From: Isosphaeraceae bacterium EP7
Lineage (GTDB): Bacteria > Planctomycetota > Planctomycetia > Isosphaerales > Isosphaeraceae
DNA: 64,000 nt
Direction of reading: 5' to 3'
NCBI GenBank assembly: GCA_038400315.1
Contig: CP151667.1
Span: 1,251,174-1,315,173, forward strand
The position numbers and the translations under genes were made by a program. Below are positions 15,483 to 24,634 of this stretch, piece by piece. Every line of letters begins with the position of its first letter. Position 1 is the stretch's first letter. The notes under the pieces were generated by a model that was not told where the DNA came from, did not search any database, and saw only the letters and a list, made by a program, of their open reading frames with translations.

Positions 15483-16262
15483 ATGAAGCGATTCGGTTTA
15501 GGAATGGCCGGGCTGCTCGCTGCATTGCTGCTCGCCGGTACCGCACGCGAAGCCAAGGCGCAGAATTTCTTCGGCTCGGCATTGGTGAGCATGCAAGCTC
15601 CCGCACAGGCCAGCCCCCAGACTGAGGCCTGCTATCCGGCGGGATGCCATCCCCCGGCCTGCCTGCCGACCTTACCCGACCCCTCTCCCAATGCGATCGT
15701 CCCCCACCCCCATCCCGGGACGCCCGGCTCCAGCGACCAGCACTGCATCGTCATCGTGAACGGCTGCCCGGTGGTGGATAAGACGTATTGCGTGAACAAG
15801 TTCTACTACGTCTACTACAAGATCAAGAACGTTGACGTCAAGTACGACAAGATCGACGTGAAGTACTATCCCCTGCCCAAGGTCTGCTCCGTCGATCATC
15901 CCTGCCCCCCCTGCGTCGCCGCGGGCGGTTACGGCAAGGCGGATCATGCCGGCACGATCAAGGACGAGTCGGAGCTGGCCGCGATCCAGCAGACACTCCC
16001 GAGCCCGTCGGCCACCCCGGCGCCCGCCACCTCGGACCCGGCCGCGACTCTGGCCCCCGCGCCCCAGCCTCCCGTCGTGCAGGAGCCCGCCGCCGCCGCC
16101 ACGCCGACGGCCGCCGCCTCGCCCGCCAAGCAGTGGATCTGGCTCTCGGCCGAAGGTGTCTACGGCTACGGCTACCAGCGCACCGACGGCTATTGGGAGA
16201 TCGACGCCGGCAGCAGGTCGGCGACCTTGCCCCAGGCGACCACCGTCGCCGCTAACAAGTAA
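15483..16262 (+). CDS. secreted protein with Cys- and Tyr/Lys-rich core
   Basis: ATG 15483 follows a GGAGAA motif and begins a signal peptide (MKRFGLGMAGLLAALLLAG, cleavage after AKA). The mature part of about 230 residues has Cys pairs near ACYPAGCHPPACLP and CIVIVNGCPVVDKTYC. A tyrosine/lysine-rich beta-like stretch (NKFYYVYYKIKNVDVKYDK) follows, then CSVDHPCPPC and a long Ala/Pro/Thr linker. A C-terminal WIWLSAEGVYGYGYQRTDGYWEID segment looks like a small beta domain. Six or more Cys suggest disulphides outside the cytoplasm. The protein is probably structural or envelope-bound. No family recognised. Confidence 0.75.
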   Translation: MKRFGLGMAGLLAALLLAGTAREAKAQNFFGSALVSMQAPAQASPQTEACYPAGCHPPACLPTLPDPSPNAIVPHPHPGTPGSSDQHCIVIVNGCPVVDKTYCVNKFYYVYYKIKNVDVKYDKIDVKYYPLPKVCSVDHPCPPCVAAGGYGKADHAGTIKDESELAAIQQTLPSPSATPAPATSDPAATLAPAPQPPVVQEPAAAATPTAAASPAKQWIWLSAEGVYGYGYQRTDGYWEIDAGSRSATLPQATTVAANK

Positions 16263-16332
16263 TCGTCCACGCACGGCCCGGGCGGGCGATCCTCGCTCGG
16301 GCCGACTCCGGCGAGCGTCGAGAGGGACTCGC

Positions 16333-16965
16333 ATGAAGCGGCACGAAAACGCGCCCATCCCCTGTCCCATCGACGGAACGCACGCCGCCCCGCGAGTCGA
16401 GGGTGCCTGGTCGCGTCCCTCGATGGCCGCGGCCTCGGCGTTGATCGCCTTCCATTTCCTGGCCCTCCTCTCCGCCGAGCTGGCACCACCCCCATCGTCC
16501 TCGCTCGTCCGGGCCATCAACGACCGCTTCCGCCCTTATCTCAACCCGATCCACAGCAACTATGCGCACCGATTCTACTCGCATCTTGACCCTTCGGGTG
16601 ACCTGGGCGACTCCTCTCGCTGGTCGACCCCCATCATCATCGCCGAACTGGAGGGGGGAAAACTGACCGAGCCGACGACCCTCCGGTTCCCCGAGCCCGG
16701 CGCATGGCCGCACCTGAAGCTCCAGCGCCAGCTCGCATTGGCCTTCCATCTCGCGGCCGAGCCACGCTGGGGGGCATCCTACGCGCGGCACCTCTGCTCC
16801 TCGACCGGTTGCCGCCGGGTTCGCCTCTCCATCCGCGAGCACTCCATCCCGGGGCTTGCCACCGCTCGTGCTGCGGCCATGGAACATCGGCGTATCGCGG
16901 CCGACGACCCCTCCAACTTCTCTGAACCCAGGCTCATCGGGGACTTTCGGTGGGGAGAATTCTGA
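16333..16965 (+). CDS. hypothetical protein, partner of the HTTM protein
   Basis: The 210-residue protein starts at ATG 16333 after GAGAGGGA. One hydrophobic helix (about 30-48, MAAASALIAFHFLALLSAEL) is followed by a periplasmic or extracellular domain with HSNYAHRFYSHLDPSGDLGDSSRW and a C-terminal EHRRIAADDPSNFSEPRL. Its last 16 bases overlap the start of the HTTM gene in another frame, so the two are translationally coupled and probably form a functional pair. Similar small proteins precede HTTM genes in planctomycetes as far as I recall; the function is unknown. Confidence 0.7.
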   Translation: MKRHENAPIPCPIDGTHAAPRVEGAWSRPSMAAASALIAFHFLALLSAELAPPPSSSLVRAINDRFRPYLNPIHSNYAHRFYSHLDPSGDLGDSSRWSTPIIIAELEGGKLTEPTTLRFPEPGAWPHLKLQRQLALAFHLAAEPRWGASYARHLCSSTGCRRVRLSIREHSIPGLATARAAAMEHRRIAADDPSNFSEPRLIGDFRWGEF

Positions 16966-18011
16966 GCGACATCGGCTGCAACGTCGGCGCTCTCGCCGAG
17001 CGCCTGGCGCGAGCCTGGGCCCGTTTCTTCTTCAGCCCGGCCGACCCGACCTCGCTCGGGCTCATCCGCATCCTGGCCGGCTCGCTGTTGACCTGGCAGA
17101 TGGCCGTCGTCGGTCTCGACCTGAATGAGTCGCTCGGGTCGACGGGCTGGGTCGATCCTGGCGCCTCGGCGGAATATCTCCGAGCGATGACCCCGGGAGC
17201 ATGGACCTTCTGGCCCCATGTCCCCGACCGCCTCCTCGGGCCCGCCTGGGCCGCATGCATGCTGATCTGCGTCGCCTTCACGGTCGGCTACCGAGCCCGC
17301 TACGCCGCGCCGCTCGCCTGGGCCGTCGCGGTCTCCACGGCCAACCGATCCCCGGCCCTGACATTCGGATTCGACCAGATTCTGGCCACCCTCCTCCTCT
17401 ACCTCGCGGCGACCGGTGCGAGCGGTCAGGCCCTCTCTCTCGACTCGCATCGGGCCACGAGACGGGCGACCCGACCGACCGGCCCATCAATAAACGCGAC
17501 TGCACGTTTCGACTCGTGTCGGCCTACCGTCTCCGCGAACCTATCGCTCCGAATGATCCAGCTCCACCTCGCGTTAATTTATTTGGTGTCCGGACTGTAC
17601 AAGTTGCCGAGCCCTGAATGGCGGGATGGCTCGGCGATGGAGATGATCGTCCTGACGCCCGAGTTCGGGTTCTTCGACCTCTCCTGGCTGCTCGCCTACC
17701 CCACCTTGCTCCACCTCGCCGCCCAGTCCAGCGTCGTCCTCGAACTGTCTTACCCGTTCCTCATCTTCGTCCGGCGCTTGCGTTACCCGACTCTCGCCGG
17801 AATCGTGCTGCTGCATCTGGGAATCATCGCAACCCTCGGCCTCGTCGAGTTCGGCCTGACCATGATCGTCGCCAACCTCGCGTTCATCCCGGGTGGATCC
17901 CTGCGAGCCTTGTTCTCCGAACGGTGGCAAGGCTCCCGAATGCGGGGCATCGCAGGGGCCAACTCATCCTCGAGTCGCGAACGAACTCGGGCCTCCGCCC
18001 GAGCGTCATGA
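16950..18011 (+). CDS. HTTM-domain membrane protein
   Basis: The 353-residue product starts with a GTG inside the previous gene. It matches the HTTM domain (related to the membrane part of vitamin K-dependent gamma-carboxylase): ADPTSLGLIRILAGSLLTWQMAVV is the usual first helix, and LHLALIYLVSGLYKLPSPEWRDG is the conserved HxxL...YxxSGxxK motif. About seven transmembrane segments are apparent. Bacterial HTTM proteins have no settled function; some resemble lipid or peptide-modifying enzymes. The C-terminal 35 residues are Ser/Arg-rich and polar. Confidence 0.85.
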   Translation: MGRILSDIGCNVGALAERLARAWARFFFSPADPTSLGLIRILAGSLLTWQMAVVGLDLNESLGSTGWVDPGASAEYLRAMTPGAWTFWPHVPDRLLGPAWAACMLICVAFTVGYRARYAAPLAWAVAVSTANRSPALTFGFDQILATLLLYLAATGASGQALSLDSHRATRRATRPTGPSINATARFDSCRPTVSANLSLRMIQLHLALIYLVSGLYKLPSPEWRDGSAMEMIVLTPEFGFFDLSWLLAYPTLLHLAAQSSVVLELSYPFLIFVRRLRYPTLAGIVLLHLGIIATLGLVEFGLTMIVANLAFIPGGSLRALFSERWQGSRMRGIAGANSSSSRERTRASARAS

Positions 18012-18141
18012 GCGAGAGATCCTCCGGCGAGCCTCGACCGAGATAGCAAGGTTGACCGATCTTCCCGCCGGCTCTGCGTGCAGCGGCGTGCCATTGAGCG
18101 CTCGCCCTTTGATCGCGACTCGGCTCACGCCCGGGGCCGAA

Positions 18142-18678
18142 TCACCCTGCAAGCAGCGGCCCACGATGCGGCCGACCTTCGTGGCGTTCCCACTCCCGCC
18201 TGACCCGGGAGAGGCCGAAGGCGCAGAGTTCGAATTCGTCGCTGAGGCGTCTGAGGACGGGGGCACGCTCTCCGTCGAGGGTGCTGGCGACGTAGTAGGA
18301 ATGCTTGCCCTGGCGCTGGAAGTTGATCAGGCCGTCGACCGACCCGGGGGGTCTCTTGCGGGCGAGGGCCTCGGGGTAGACCCCGGTCCAGAAGAGGGCG
18401 TAGTCGCCGACGTGCTGGTGGCACTCGCGGCGGCGGTCGAGGTCGTCGGTGGACTCGGCCTCGAGCAGCATGTGGGCGACTTCGGTCAGGCGGGTGCCGC
18501 TGGCGTCGCGGATCGACCAGAGGGCGGAGGCGGCGACGAATCGGGCGAGGAGGCCGGAGACGTAGCCCACGAGGCCGGGGTCGCCGATGCCCAGCTCGTC
18601 GAGGAAGGTGGACTCGGTCAGTCCCCGGAACATCCGGTGGAGGGAATGGGATTCCGGCAGGCCCATGGCGACATCCAT
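18142..18678 (-). CDS. conserved hypothetical protein (178 aa)
   Basis: Start chosen at ATG 18678 (MDVAMGLPES) because AGGAG lies about nine bases upstream. A longer frame exists, but its extra 74 residues are low-complexity. The product is mainly alpha-helical, with a conserved-looking CHQHVGDYALFWTGVYPEAL motif and a C-terminal ELCAFGLSRVRREWE helix. Cys-x-x-His with nearby His and Asp might bind metal, but this is inference. No known domain. It ends convergently about 130 bp from the HTTM gene and starts divergently from the beta-CASP gene. Confidence 0.7.
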   Translation of the reverse strand: MDVAMGLPESHSLHRMFRGLTESTFLDELGIGDPGLVGYVSGLLARFVAASALWSIRDASGTRLTEVAHMLLEAESTDDLDRRRECHQHVGDYALFWTGVYPEALARKRPPGSVDGLINFQRQGKHSYYVASTLDGERAPVLRRLSDEFELCAFGLSRVRREWERHEGRPHRGPLLAG

Positions 18679-19064
18679 GTCGGGCGCTCCTGTCCCGGGC
18701 GGCCGCGGAGTGGTCGGGGTCTTCAGGCCAGGATGCTCGTTCAGCCTCGGCAGCGTCGCCCAGGGCAAATTACTCCGGGACTCACCCCCGAGCAAGCCGA
18801 AAATGGCCGGACTTCGATCGATCGGCGAGGCCGGACGACCCAAGCATGATGGCGCCGGGGGCGGGCGCTCCCTTGAAGTTAAGGCGAAAACACGACACAC
18901 TCTAATGATAGACGAACAGAGACAAGAGCGCCCGGGTCACGCCCTCGGAGCGCGAGCGATGTCGACGAGCTCACGTCCCGCCCGGTGCGGACGGCGCCGC
19001 GACCGACGTGCAGCCCCGGGACGGTCCGGGGCGATGCGTCGCAAGGTGGCGGGAGGACGGTCGT
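18679..19064. other. 385-bp divergent intergenic region
   Basis: This separates the leftward 178-residue protein gene and the rightward beta-CASP hydrolase gene and must contain both promoters. I see no clear -35/-10 pair, hairpin or small gene. The region keeps a coding-like composition that is explained by open frames running past the true starts. Confidence 0.4.
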
Positions 19065-20444
19065 TTGCGAATCACGTTCCATGGGGCGGCTCAGCAGGTC
19101 ACGGGTAGCGCTCATCTCCTCGAATTCGGCGACAAGAAGGTCCTGCTCGACTGCGGCCTGTTCGATTCCAACCGGATGGAGATGGACAGTCCCAACCGGC
19201 GGTTCACCTTCGATCCCCGTGAAATCGACGCCCTGGTCATCTCGCACGCCCACAATGACCACATCGGCCGGGTCCCGCTGCTCGTCCGCGAAGGCTTCCG
19301 CGGCCCCATCTACGTCCACCCCGCCACCGCCGACATTACCAGCGTGATGCTCCGCGACAGCGCCCGGATCCAGCGCGAGGACGCGCGAGGCGGCGGACCC
19401 CGCGACAAGGCGCCCGCCGAGCCCCTCTTCGAGATCCACGACGTCGAGTCGGTCGTCGACCAGTTCCAGAGGATCCCCTACGAGACGACCATCGAGCTCT
19501 TCGACGGCGTGAACCTGACCCTCCACGACGCCGGCCACATCCTCGGCTCGTCGATGGTGCAGCTCGACTACCGCGAGCACGGCCGCGACCGGAGGTTCCT
19601 CTTCACCGGCGACCTAGGCCGCCGCAACACCGGCTTGCTGCCCGACCCGACGATCGTTAAAGACGTCGATATCCTTGTAGCCGAGAGCACTTACGGCCAC
19701 AAAGAGCTCGATCCCAACGACAAGTTGATGAAGCAGCTGCACGCCATCGTGGCCCGCGCCACCAGGCTCGGCGGCAAGGTGATCATCCCCGCCTTCAGCC
19801 TGGGCCGGACCCAGCAGATGGCCTACTGCTTCCAGGAACTGTTCACCAACCACAACGTCCGGCCGATCCCGGTCTTCGTCGACAGCCCGCTCGCCTCCAG
19901 GCTCACCGACATCCACCGCGAGCACCCCGAGTCGTACACCCCCGAGGCCAGGGCCCTGATGGACCCCGACCCGATGTACTTCGGGTCCAAGTACGTCGAG
20001 TTCTGCCAGTCGTGGGACGACTCACGCCGCCTGAACTACCAGACGGGCCCGATGGTCGTCATCGCCTCGTCGGGCATGTGCGAGGCCGGCCGGATCCGCC
20101 ACCACCTGCGCCACGCCGTGACCGACCCCGACAACGCGATCGTCATCGTCAGCTATCAGGCCGACAAGACTCTCGGCCGCCAGCTCGCCGACGGCGTCGA
20201 GCGCATCACGATCATGGACCAGTGGCTCGACCTGAACGCCGCCGTTTACGTCCTGGACGGCTTCTCAGGCCACGCCGACCGCAATGACCTGGCCTGGTGG
20301 TTCGCCCAGACCGGAGGCCACATCGAGAAGGCCTTCCTCGTCCACGGCGAGACCCAGGCCCTCGAAGCCCTCAAGCCCGTCCTCCAGACCCAGGTCGACA
20401 GCGAGGTCATCGTCCCCTCGCTCCTCGACTCCTTCGAGGTCTGA
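19065..20444 (+). CDS. beta-CASP metallo-beta-lactamase fold RNase-like hydrolase
   Basis: Starting at TTG 19065, seven bases after GGGAGGA, the 459-residue product opens with ITFHGAAQQVTGSAHLLEF. Metal-ligand motifs follow: SHAHNDHIGR (motif II, with Asn where many have Ile or Leu), HDAGHILGSS, and FTGDLGR. The beta-CASP region carries the GKVIIPAFSLGRTQQ segment, IASSGMCEAGR, and the C-terminal GFSGHADRNDL RNA-specificity motif. This arrangement matches YSH1/CPSF-73-like exonucleases (RMMBL domain), which process RNA in the cytoplasm. It is full length. A 14-bp hairpin lies downstream. Confidence 0.9.
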   Translation: MRITFHGAAQQVTGSAHLLEFGDKKVLLDCGLFDSNRMEMDSPNRRFTFDPREIDALVISHAHNDHIGRVPLLVREGFRGPIYVHPATADITSVMLRDSARIQREDARGGGPRDKAPAEPLFEIHDVESVVDQFQRIPYETTIELFDGVNLTLHDAGHILGSSMVQLDYREHGRDRRFLFTGDLGRRNTGLLPDPTIVKDVDILVAESTYGHKELDPNDKLMKQLHAIVARATRLGGKVIIPAFSLGRTQQMAYCFQELFTNHNVRPIPVFVDSPLASRLTDIHREHPESYTPEARALMDPDPMYFGSKYVEFCQSWDDSRRLNYQTGPMVVIASSGMCEAGRIRHHLRHAVTDPDNAIVIVSYQADKTLGRQLADGVERITIMDQWLDLNAAVYVLDGFSGHADRNDLAWWFAQTGGHIEKAFLVHGETQALEALKPVLQTQVDSEVIVPSLLDSFEV

Positions 20445-20478
20445 CCGAGCGGAACTCAAGTCTCTAGTGAACATATGT

Positions 20479-20512
20479 GAGTCGCATGGTGCAGCCCGGC
20501 ACCATGCGACTC
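20479..20512. terminator. hairpin between convergent genes
   Basis: GAGTCGCATGGTGC (20479-20492) is perfectly complementary to GCACCATGCGACTC (20499-20512) with a 6-base loop. It lies between the stops of the beta-CASP gene and trpA, so it may terminate either direction. There is no long U-tract. Confidence 0.7.
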
Positions 20513-20545
20513 GGCATTTCGAAACGAACCCGGCGTGCCGCAACC

Positions 20546-21361
20546 TCAGTCCAGTGCGCGGGCTAGCTCGCCGACGAACTTGGCGATCCCGTCGACCATC
20601 GCCTTGGGACGGACGTCGGGCTCGCCCAGCCGGCGGACCAGGGCGCTGCCGACGATCAGGCCATCGGCCAGCGGGGCGAGGGTCCTGATGTGCTCGGGCG
20701 TGGAGATGCCGAAGCCGATGCAGATCGGCAAGTGGGTCTGCTCTCGGAGCCAGGCCACGTCGCGGGCCAGCTCGGGCGGGAAGGCCTTCCGCTCGCCGGT
20801 AATCCCCTCGACCGAGACGTAGTAGATGAACCCGGTGGTCGACCGGGCGATCTTGAGGATCCGCTCCCTGGGGGTCGTCGGTGTGACGAGCTGGATCAGG
20901 CTCAGATTGCGGGCCGTGGCCAGCTTCGAGAGGGCCTCGGCCTCTTCGACCGGTAGGTCGGGCACGATCAGGCCGTCGACCCCGCTCTCGGCCGCCTTGT
21001 CGAGGTACGACTCGGGCCCGGTCCGGTGGATGATGGCGTAGGAGCACATCGTCACGATCGGCGCGACGCTGACCGGGCCGTCGTAGGTCTCGGCGCGTAA
21101 AGTCCGCAAGGTCTCGAAGATATGGCTCAGCCTGACCCCGCTCGTCAGGGCCCTGTGGTAGCTGGCCGCGATGACGGGCCCGTCGGCGATGGGGTCGGAA
21201 TAGGGGATGCCCACCTCGACCATGTGTGCCCCATGCTTGACCATGGCGGTGATCAGGGCGGCCGTCGTGGCCAGGTCGGGGTCGCCCGCGGTGATGAACG
21301 GCATCAGGGCCTTTCGGCCCTCGCCCTTGAGGCGGGAGAATAGCGCGTCGATCCGGTTCAT
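20546..21361 (-). CDS. trpA: tryptophan synthase alpha subunit
   Basis: The 271-residue TIM-barrel protein cleaves indole-3-glycerol phosphate to indole and glyceraldehyde 3-phosphate, passing indole to TrpB. The catalytic Glu49 (HMVEVGIPYSDP) and Asp60 (PIADGPVI) fall at the canonical positions. Phosphate-binding motifs GFGIST and GLIVGSALV are present. It follows trpB on the same strand after 63 bp, so the two are very likely cotranscribed and form the alpha2-beta2 complex. No other trp genes occur nearby. Confidence 0.97.
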   Translation of the reverse strand: MNRIDALFSRLKGEGRKALMPFITAGDPDLATTAALITAMVKHGAHMVEVGIPYSDPIADGPVIAASYHRALTSGVRLSHIFETLRTLRAETYDGPVSVAPIVTMCSYAIIHRTGPESYLDKAAESGVDGLIVPDLPVEEAEALSKLATARNLSLIQLVTPTTPRERILKIARSTTGFIYYVSVEGITGERKAFPPELARDVAWLREQTHLPICIGFGISTPEHIRTLAPLADGLIVGSALVRRLGEPDVRPKAMVDGIAKFVGELARALD

Positions 21362-21424
21362 CTCGGTCTCTTTGTCATGCGTCAGAGGCCAGCGGCGGGA
21401 CGGGGGAGTCGGCTTGGCGGGGGC

Positions 21425-22672
21425 TCAGATCGCCTCGCCGCGGAGGCGGGCCACCTCGAATGCATCCTTGTCCCCGCGCCCGGACAGACAGACGATCAAC
21501 ACCTTGCCGGCCCCCAGATTCGGGGCCTCCTTGATGGCCTGGGCCACGGCGTGGCTCGATTCCAGGGCGGGCAGGATCCCCTCAAGGCGGGCGAGCGTCT
21601 GATAGGCGTCCATCGCCTCGGCGTCGGTCACGCTCTCGTAACGGACTCGGCCCGCGTCTTTCCAGTAGCTGTGCTCGGGTCCCACGCCGGGATAATCCAG
21701 GCCCGCCGAGATCGAGTGCACCACGTCGGTCTGGCCGTCGTCGTCCTGGAGCACATAGCTGAAGCTGCCGTGCAGCACGCCGGGCCGCCCCTGCGTCAGG
21801 CTCGACGCGTGATCGCCGGTCAGAGGGCCCCGACCACCGGCCTCGGCCCCGACCATCGCGACGGTCTTATCCTCGACGAACGGGTAGAACATCCCGGCCG
21901 CGTTGGAACCCCCGCCCACGCAGGCGACCAGCATGTCGGGCAGGTTGCCCGTCTTCTCAAGGCACTGGCGGCGGGTCTCACGCCCGATGATGGCCTGAAA
22001 GTCGCGGACGATCATTGGGAACGGGTGGGGGCCCACCACGCTGCCGATGGTGTAGTGGGTCTGCCTGGAGGTCGCCATCCAGTCCCGCATCGCCTCGTTG
22101 GTCGCGTCCCGCAAGGTGCGCGAGCCCGACGTGACGGGCACAACCGTCGCGCCCATCGTCTTCATGTTGAAGACGTTGAGCTTCTGGCGGCGGATGTCCT
22201 CCTCGCCCATGTAGACCGTGCATTCCAGGCCGGTCAGGGCGCAGGCGGTCGCCGTGGCCACGCCGTGTTGCCCGGCGCCGGTCTCGGCGATCACGCGGGT
22301 CTTGCCCATCCGCTTGGCTAGCAAGACCTGACCGAGGGCATTGTTGATCTTGTGGGCGCCGGTATGGTTCAGGTCTTCCCGCTTCAGGTAAATCGACGCC
22401 CCTCCCGCCAGCTTCGTCAGCCTTGAGGCCAGATAGAGTGGGGAAGGGCGGCCGACGTAGTCGGTCAGAAGCAACGAGAGCTCGGCCTGGAACTCCGGAT
22501 CCGCCTTCGACTTCTCGTAAGCGGCGGCCACCTGATGGAGGGCGTCCATCAGGGTCTCGGGCACGAACCGGCCACCGTATGCGCCGAACCGACCGAGCGC
22601 GTCGGGGAGTTGAACCTTGACCGATTCGGCGGCGTCGGCTGCAGACATGGAGGGCTCGCTCTCTGAGATCAT
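21425..22672 (-). CDS. trpB: tryptophan synthase beta subunit
   Basis: The PLP-dependent subunit condenses indole with serine to give tryptophan. Its Schiff-base Lys lies in [11 protein letters not shown] (Lys108 of the long form), the phosphate-binding loop is [10 protein letters not shown], and [12 protein letters not shown] is present. Length (407-415 residues) is normal. The first ATG at 22672 lacks a good ribosome binding site; an ATG eight codons later (22648, MSAADAAES) is an equally plausible start. It lies upstream of trpA in a two-gene unit and diverges from the double-thioredoxin gene. Confidence 0.97.
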   Translation of the reverse strand: MISESEPSMSAADAAESVKVQLPDALGRFGAYGGRFVPETLMDALHQVAAAYEKSKADPEFQAELSLLLTDYVGRPSPLYLASRLTKLAGGASIYLKREDLNHTGAHKINNALGQVLLAKRMGKTRVIAETGAGQHGVATATACALTGLECTVYMGEEDIRRQKLNVFNMKTMGATVVPVTSGSRTLRDATNEAMRDWMATSRQTHYTIGSVVGPHPFPMIVRDFQAIIGRETRRQCLEKTGNLPDMLVACVGGGSNAAGMFYPFVEDKTVAMVGAEAGGRGPLTGDHASSLTQGRPGVLHGSFSYVLQDDDGQTDVVHSISAGLDYPGVGPEHSYWKDAGRVRYESVTDAEAMDAYQTLARLEGILPALESSHAVAQAIKEAPNLGAGKVLIVCLSGRGDKDAFEVARLRGEAI

Positions 22673-22820
22673 CGTGCGGGGACTGGGCCGTTATTGTCGG
22701 CCGTCGAGGAGGCCAGGGTCAAGGGGCGATCGGCCGCCACCGAGCATCTTGGAATCGACGGTCGGGTGCCCGATACTGGCGCCGAGACCCATCCCCGATT
22801 CGAATCGCGGAGGACCGGCA

Positions 22821-23924
22821 ATGCGAAGCGTCCTGGCCATCCTGTCCCTACTGACACTCGCCGCCCCGGCCGTGTTCGCCCACGACCCGGTGCCGCTTGC
22901 GATCGGTTCGAAGGCCCCCGACTTCCGCCTCCCGGGCGTCGACGACAAGGACCACGCCCTGGCAGACTACGCCTCAGCCAAGGTCCTGGTCGTCTATTTC
23001 ACCTGCAACCACTGCCCGACCGCCCAGGCCTATCAGACGCGAATCGCCAAGCTGCACGATGACTACAAAGCCAGAGGGGTGGCCGTCGTCGCCATCTCGC
23101 CGAACGACCCCAAGGCCCTCACCCTCGATGAGCTCGCCTATTCCGACCTGGGCGACACGTTCGAAGAGATGAAGATCCGCGCCCGGGACGCTCACTTCTC
23201 CTATCCTTACCTCTACGACGGCGAAACCCAGGAAACCGCCAAGGCTTACGGCGTCCTCGCCACGCCCCACGTCTTCATCTTCGATGAAGGCCGGACGCTC
23301 CGCTATCAAGGCCGGTTCGACGACGGCGAGTTCAAGGCTCCCACCACGCACGAGGCGATCGACGCCGTGGAGGCGCTGCTCGCAGGGAAGCCGGTCAAGG
23401 TGGCCACCACCCGCGTGCCGGGCTGCTCGACCAAGTGGTCTGACAAGCGGGCCAACGTTGCCAAGGTAAACGCCCGCTGGGATGCCGAACCTGTTGAACT
23501 TGGGCAAATCGACGAGGTTTCCGTCGCCGAACTCGTCAAGAACGACACCCAGAAGTACCGGCTCATCAACCTCTGGGCGACCTGGTGCGGCCCCTGCGTC
23601 GAGGAGCTTGACGATCTGGTCTCGATGAACCGGATGTATCGCGGCCCCAAGTTCGAGATGATCACGATCAGCCTGGACGAGCCCGAGAAGCGTGACGAGG
23701 CGCTCGGGGTCCTCCGCGAACATCACGCGTCGACCAGGAACTTCCTGATCCATGCGGAGAACCGCGACAAGTTCGCCGATGCCCTGGATAAAGACTGGCC
23801 GGGTCCGGTTCCTTACACCATGCTCGTCGCGCCCGGCGGCCGGGTGGTCTACCGCAAGTCGGGCGCCTTCGACTCTTTGGAGCTGAAGCGGGCGATCGTC
23901 AAGGCGTTGGGCCGGACTTACTGA
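22821..23924 (+). CDS. secreted protein with two thioredoxin-like domains
   Basis: ATG 22821 follows a strong GGAGG. A signal peptide (MRSVLAILSLLTLAAPAVFA) leads into a peroxiredoxin/AhpC-TSA domain with a CxxC-like CNHCP (Cys62, Cys65) and the family ATPHVFIFD segment. A linker around residues 190-230 joins a second TlpA/ResA-like thioredoxin domain with WCGPC (Cys256, Cys259) and GPVPYTMLV. The protein is 367 residues. It is probably an extracytoplasmic disulphide reductase, for example keeping haem-binding cysteines of exported cytochromes reduced, but that role is inferred. Two redox centres in one chain suggest electron transfer between them. Confidence 0.85.
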   Translation: MRSVLAILSLLTLAAPAVFAHDPVPLAIGSKAPDFRLPGVDDKDHALADYASAKVLVVYFTCNHCPTAQAYQTRIAKLHDDYKARGVAVVAISPNDPKALTLDELAYSDLGDTFEEMKIRARDAHFSYPYLYDGETQETAKAYGVLATPHVFIFDEGRTLRYQGRFDDGEFKAPTTHEAIDAVEALLAGKPVKVATTRVPGCSTKWSDKRANVAKVNARWDAEPVELGQIDEVSVAELVKNDTQKYRLINLWATWCGPCVEELDDLVSMNRMYRGPKFEMITISLDEPEKRDEALGVLREHHASTRNFLIHAENRDKFADALDKDWPGPVPYTMLVAPGGRVVYRKSGAFDSLELKRAIVKALGRTY

Positions 23925-23936
23925 GCCGGCCCGGGG

Positions 23937-24380
23937 TCAGTCCTGCTCCATCGACGAGAGCGCCGATTCCTCGATCTCGTTGGTATAGAAGTCGAAGAAG
24001 TGCTGGCCCGCGAAGTAGTCGGTCATCGCCCGCCGGAGCGCCTTCTGCTGCTCCAGGAAGTGCGAGTACTGCGAGATCAGCTTGCGCCTCTGCTCGGGCT
24101 CGAGCTGGGCGATGTCGTGATAGGCACGCTCGCCATTGCCGCGGTCTCGCAGGCTCCAGAGCCGCTTGACCTTCGCGCCGGTCTCGTCGTCCTCATACAT
24201 CAGCATCCGGGCGAACTGACGAGCCTTCATCTTCTTGGCGAAGGAGATCAGCTCGAAGTCGGACTCGTATCCCCCCTGGCGATCGATCCAGGTGACGATC
24301 TGGCTCGTGTTGAGCCTCGGACCGACCTCCTCGCAGAGTTCCTTCAGGCTCATCACGATCTCTGCGGGTCCCATCGGCAT
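23937..24380 (-). CDS. conserved hypothetical protein (147 aa)
   Basis: The start at 24380 (MPMGPAEIVMSLKELC) is preferred because AAGGGGA precedes it; the open frame extends 27 codons further without conservation signs. The protein is largely helical and charged: LNTSQIVTWIDRQGGYESDFELI, then AKKMKARQFARMLMYEDDE and AQLEPEQRRKLISQYSHFLEQQ. It is likely cytoplasmic. No known domain. It converges on the thioredoxin gene with a 12-bp gap, so no room for a separate terminator. Confidence 0.7.
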   Translation of the reverse strand: MPMGPAEIVMSLKELCEEVGPRLNTSQIVTWIDRQGGYESDFELISFAKKMKARQFARMLMYEDDETGAKVKRLWSLRDRGNGERAYHDIAQLEPEQRRKLISQYSHFLEQQKALRRAMTDYFAGQHFFDFYTNEIEESALSSMEQD

Positions 24381-24634
24381 GGCATTCCCCTTCGCATGCA
24401 GGTCCAGGGCGCAACCTCGGCCGGTCGCCCATGTCTCGCCCGATTGCCGAAGTTTAGCCAACGAAATGGCCTCTGTCGATGGACCTCCGTTCAGAAGGCC
24501 AGAATTCCACCCCTGGCAACCCTTTCACGTGATACAACCGTTCTTTTTCAGCAGCCGGATCTCGCCCTGACCTTGCCCTACCGAGTACAACGGAATGGGA
24601 TCGATGATCGAATAGGATGCGGGGAGCGGCGGCC

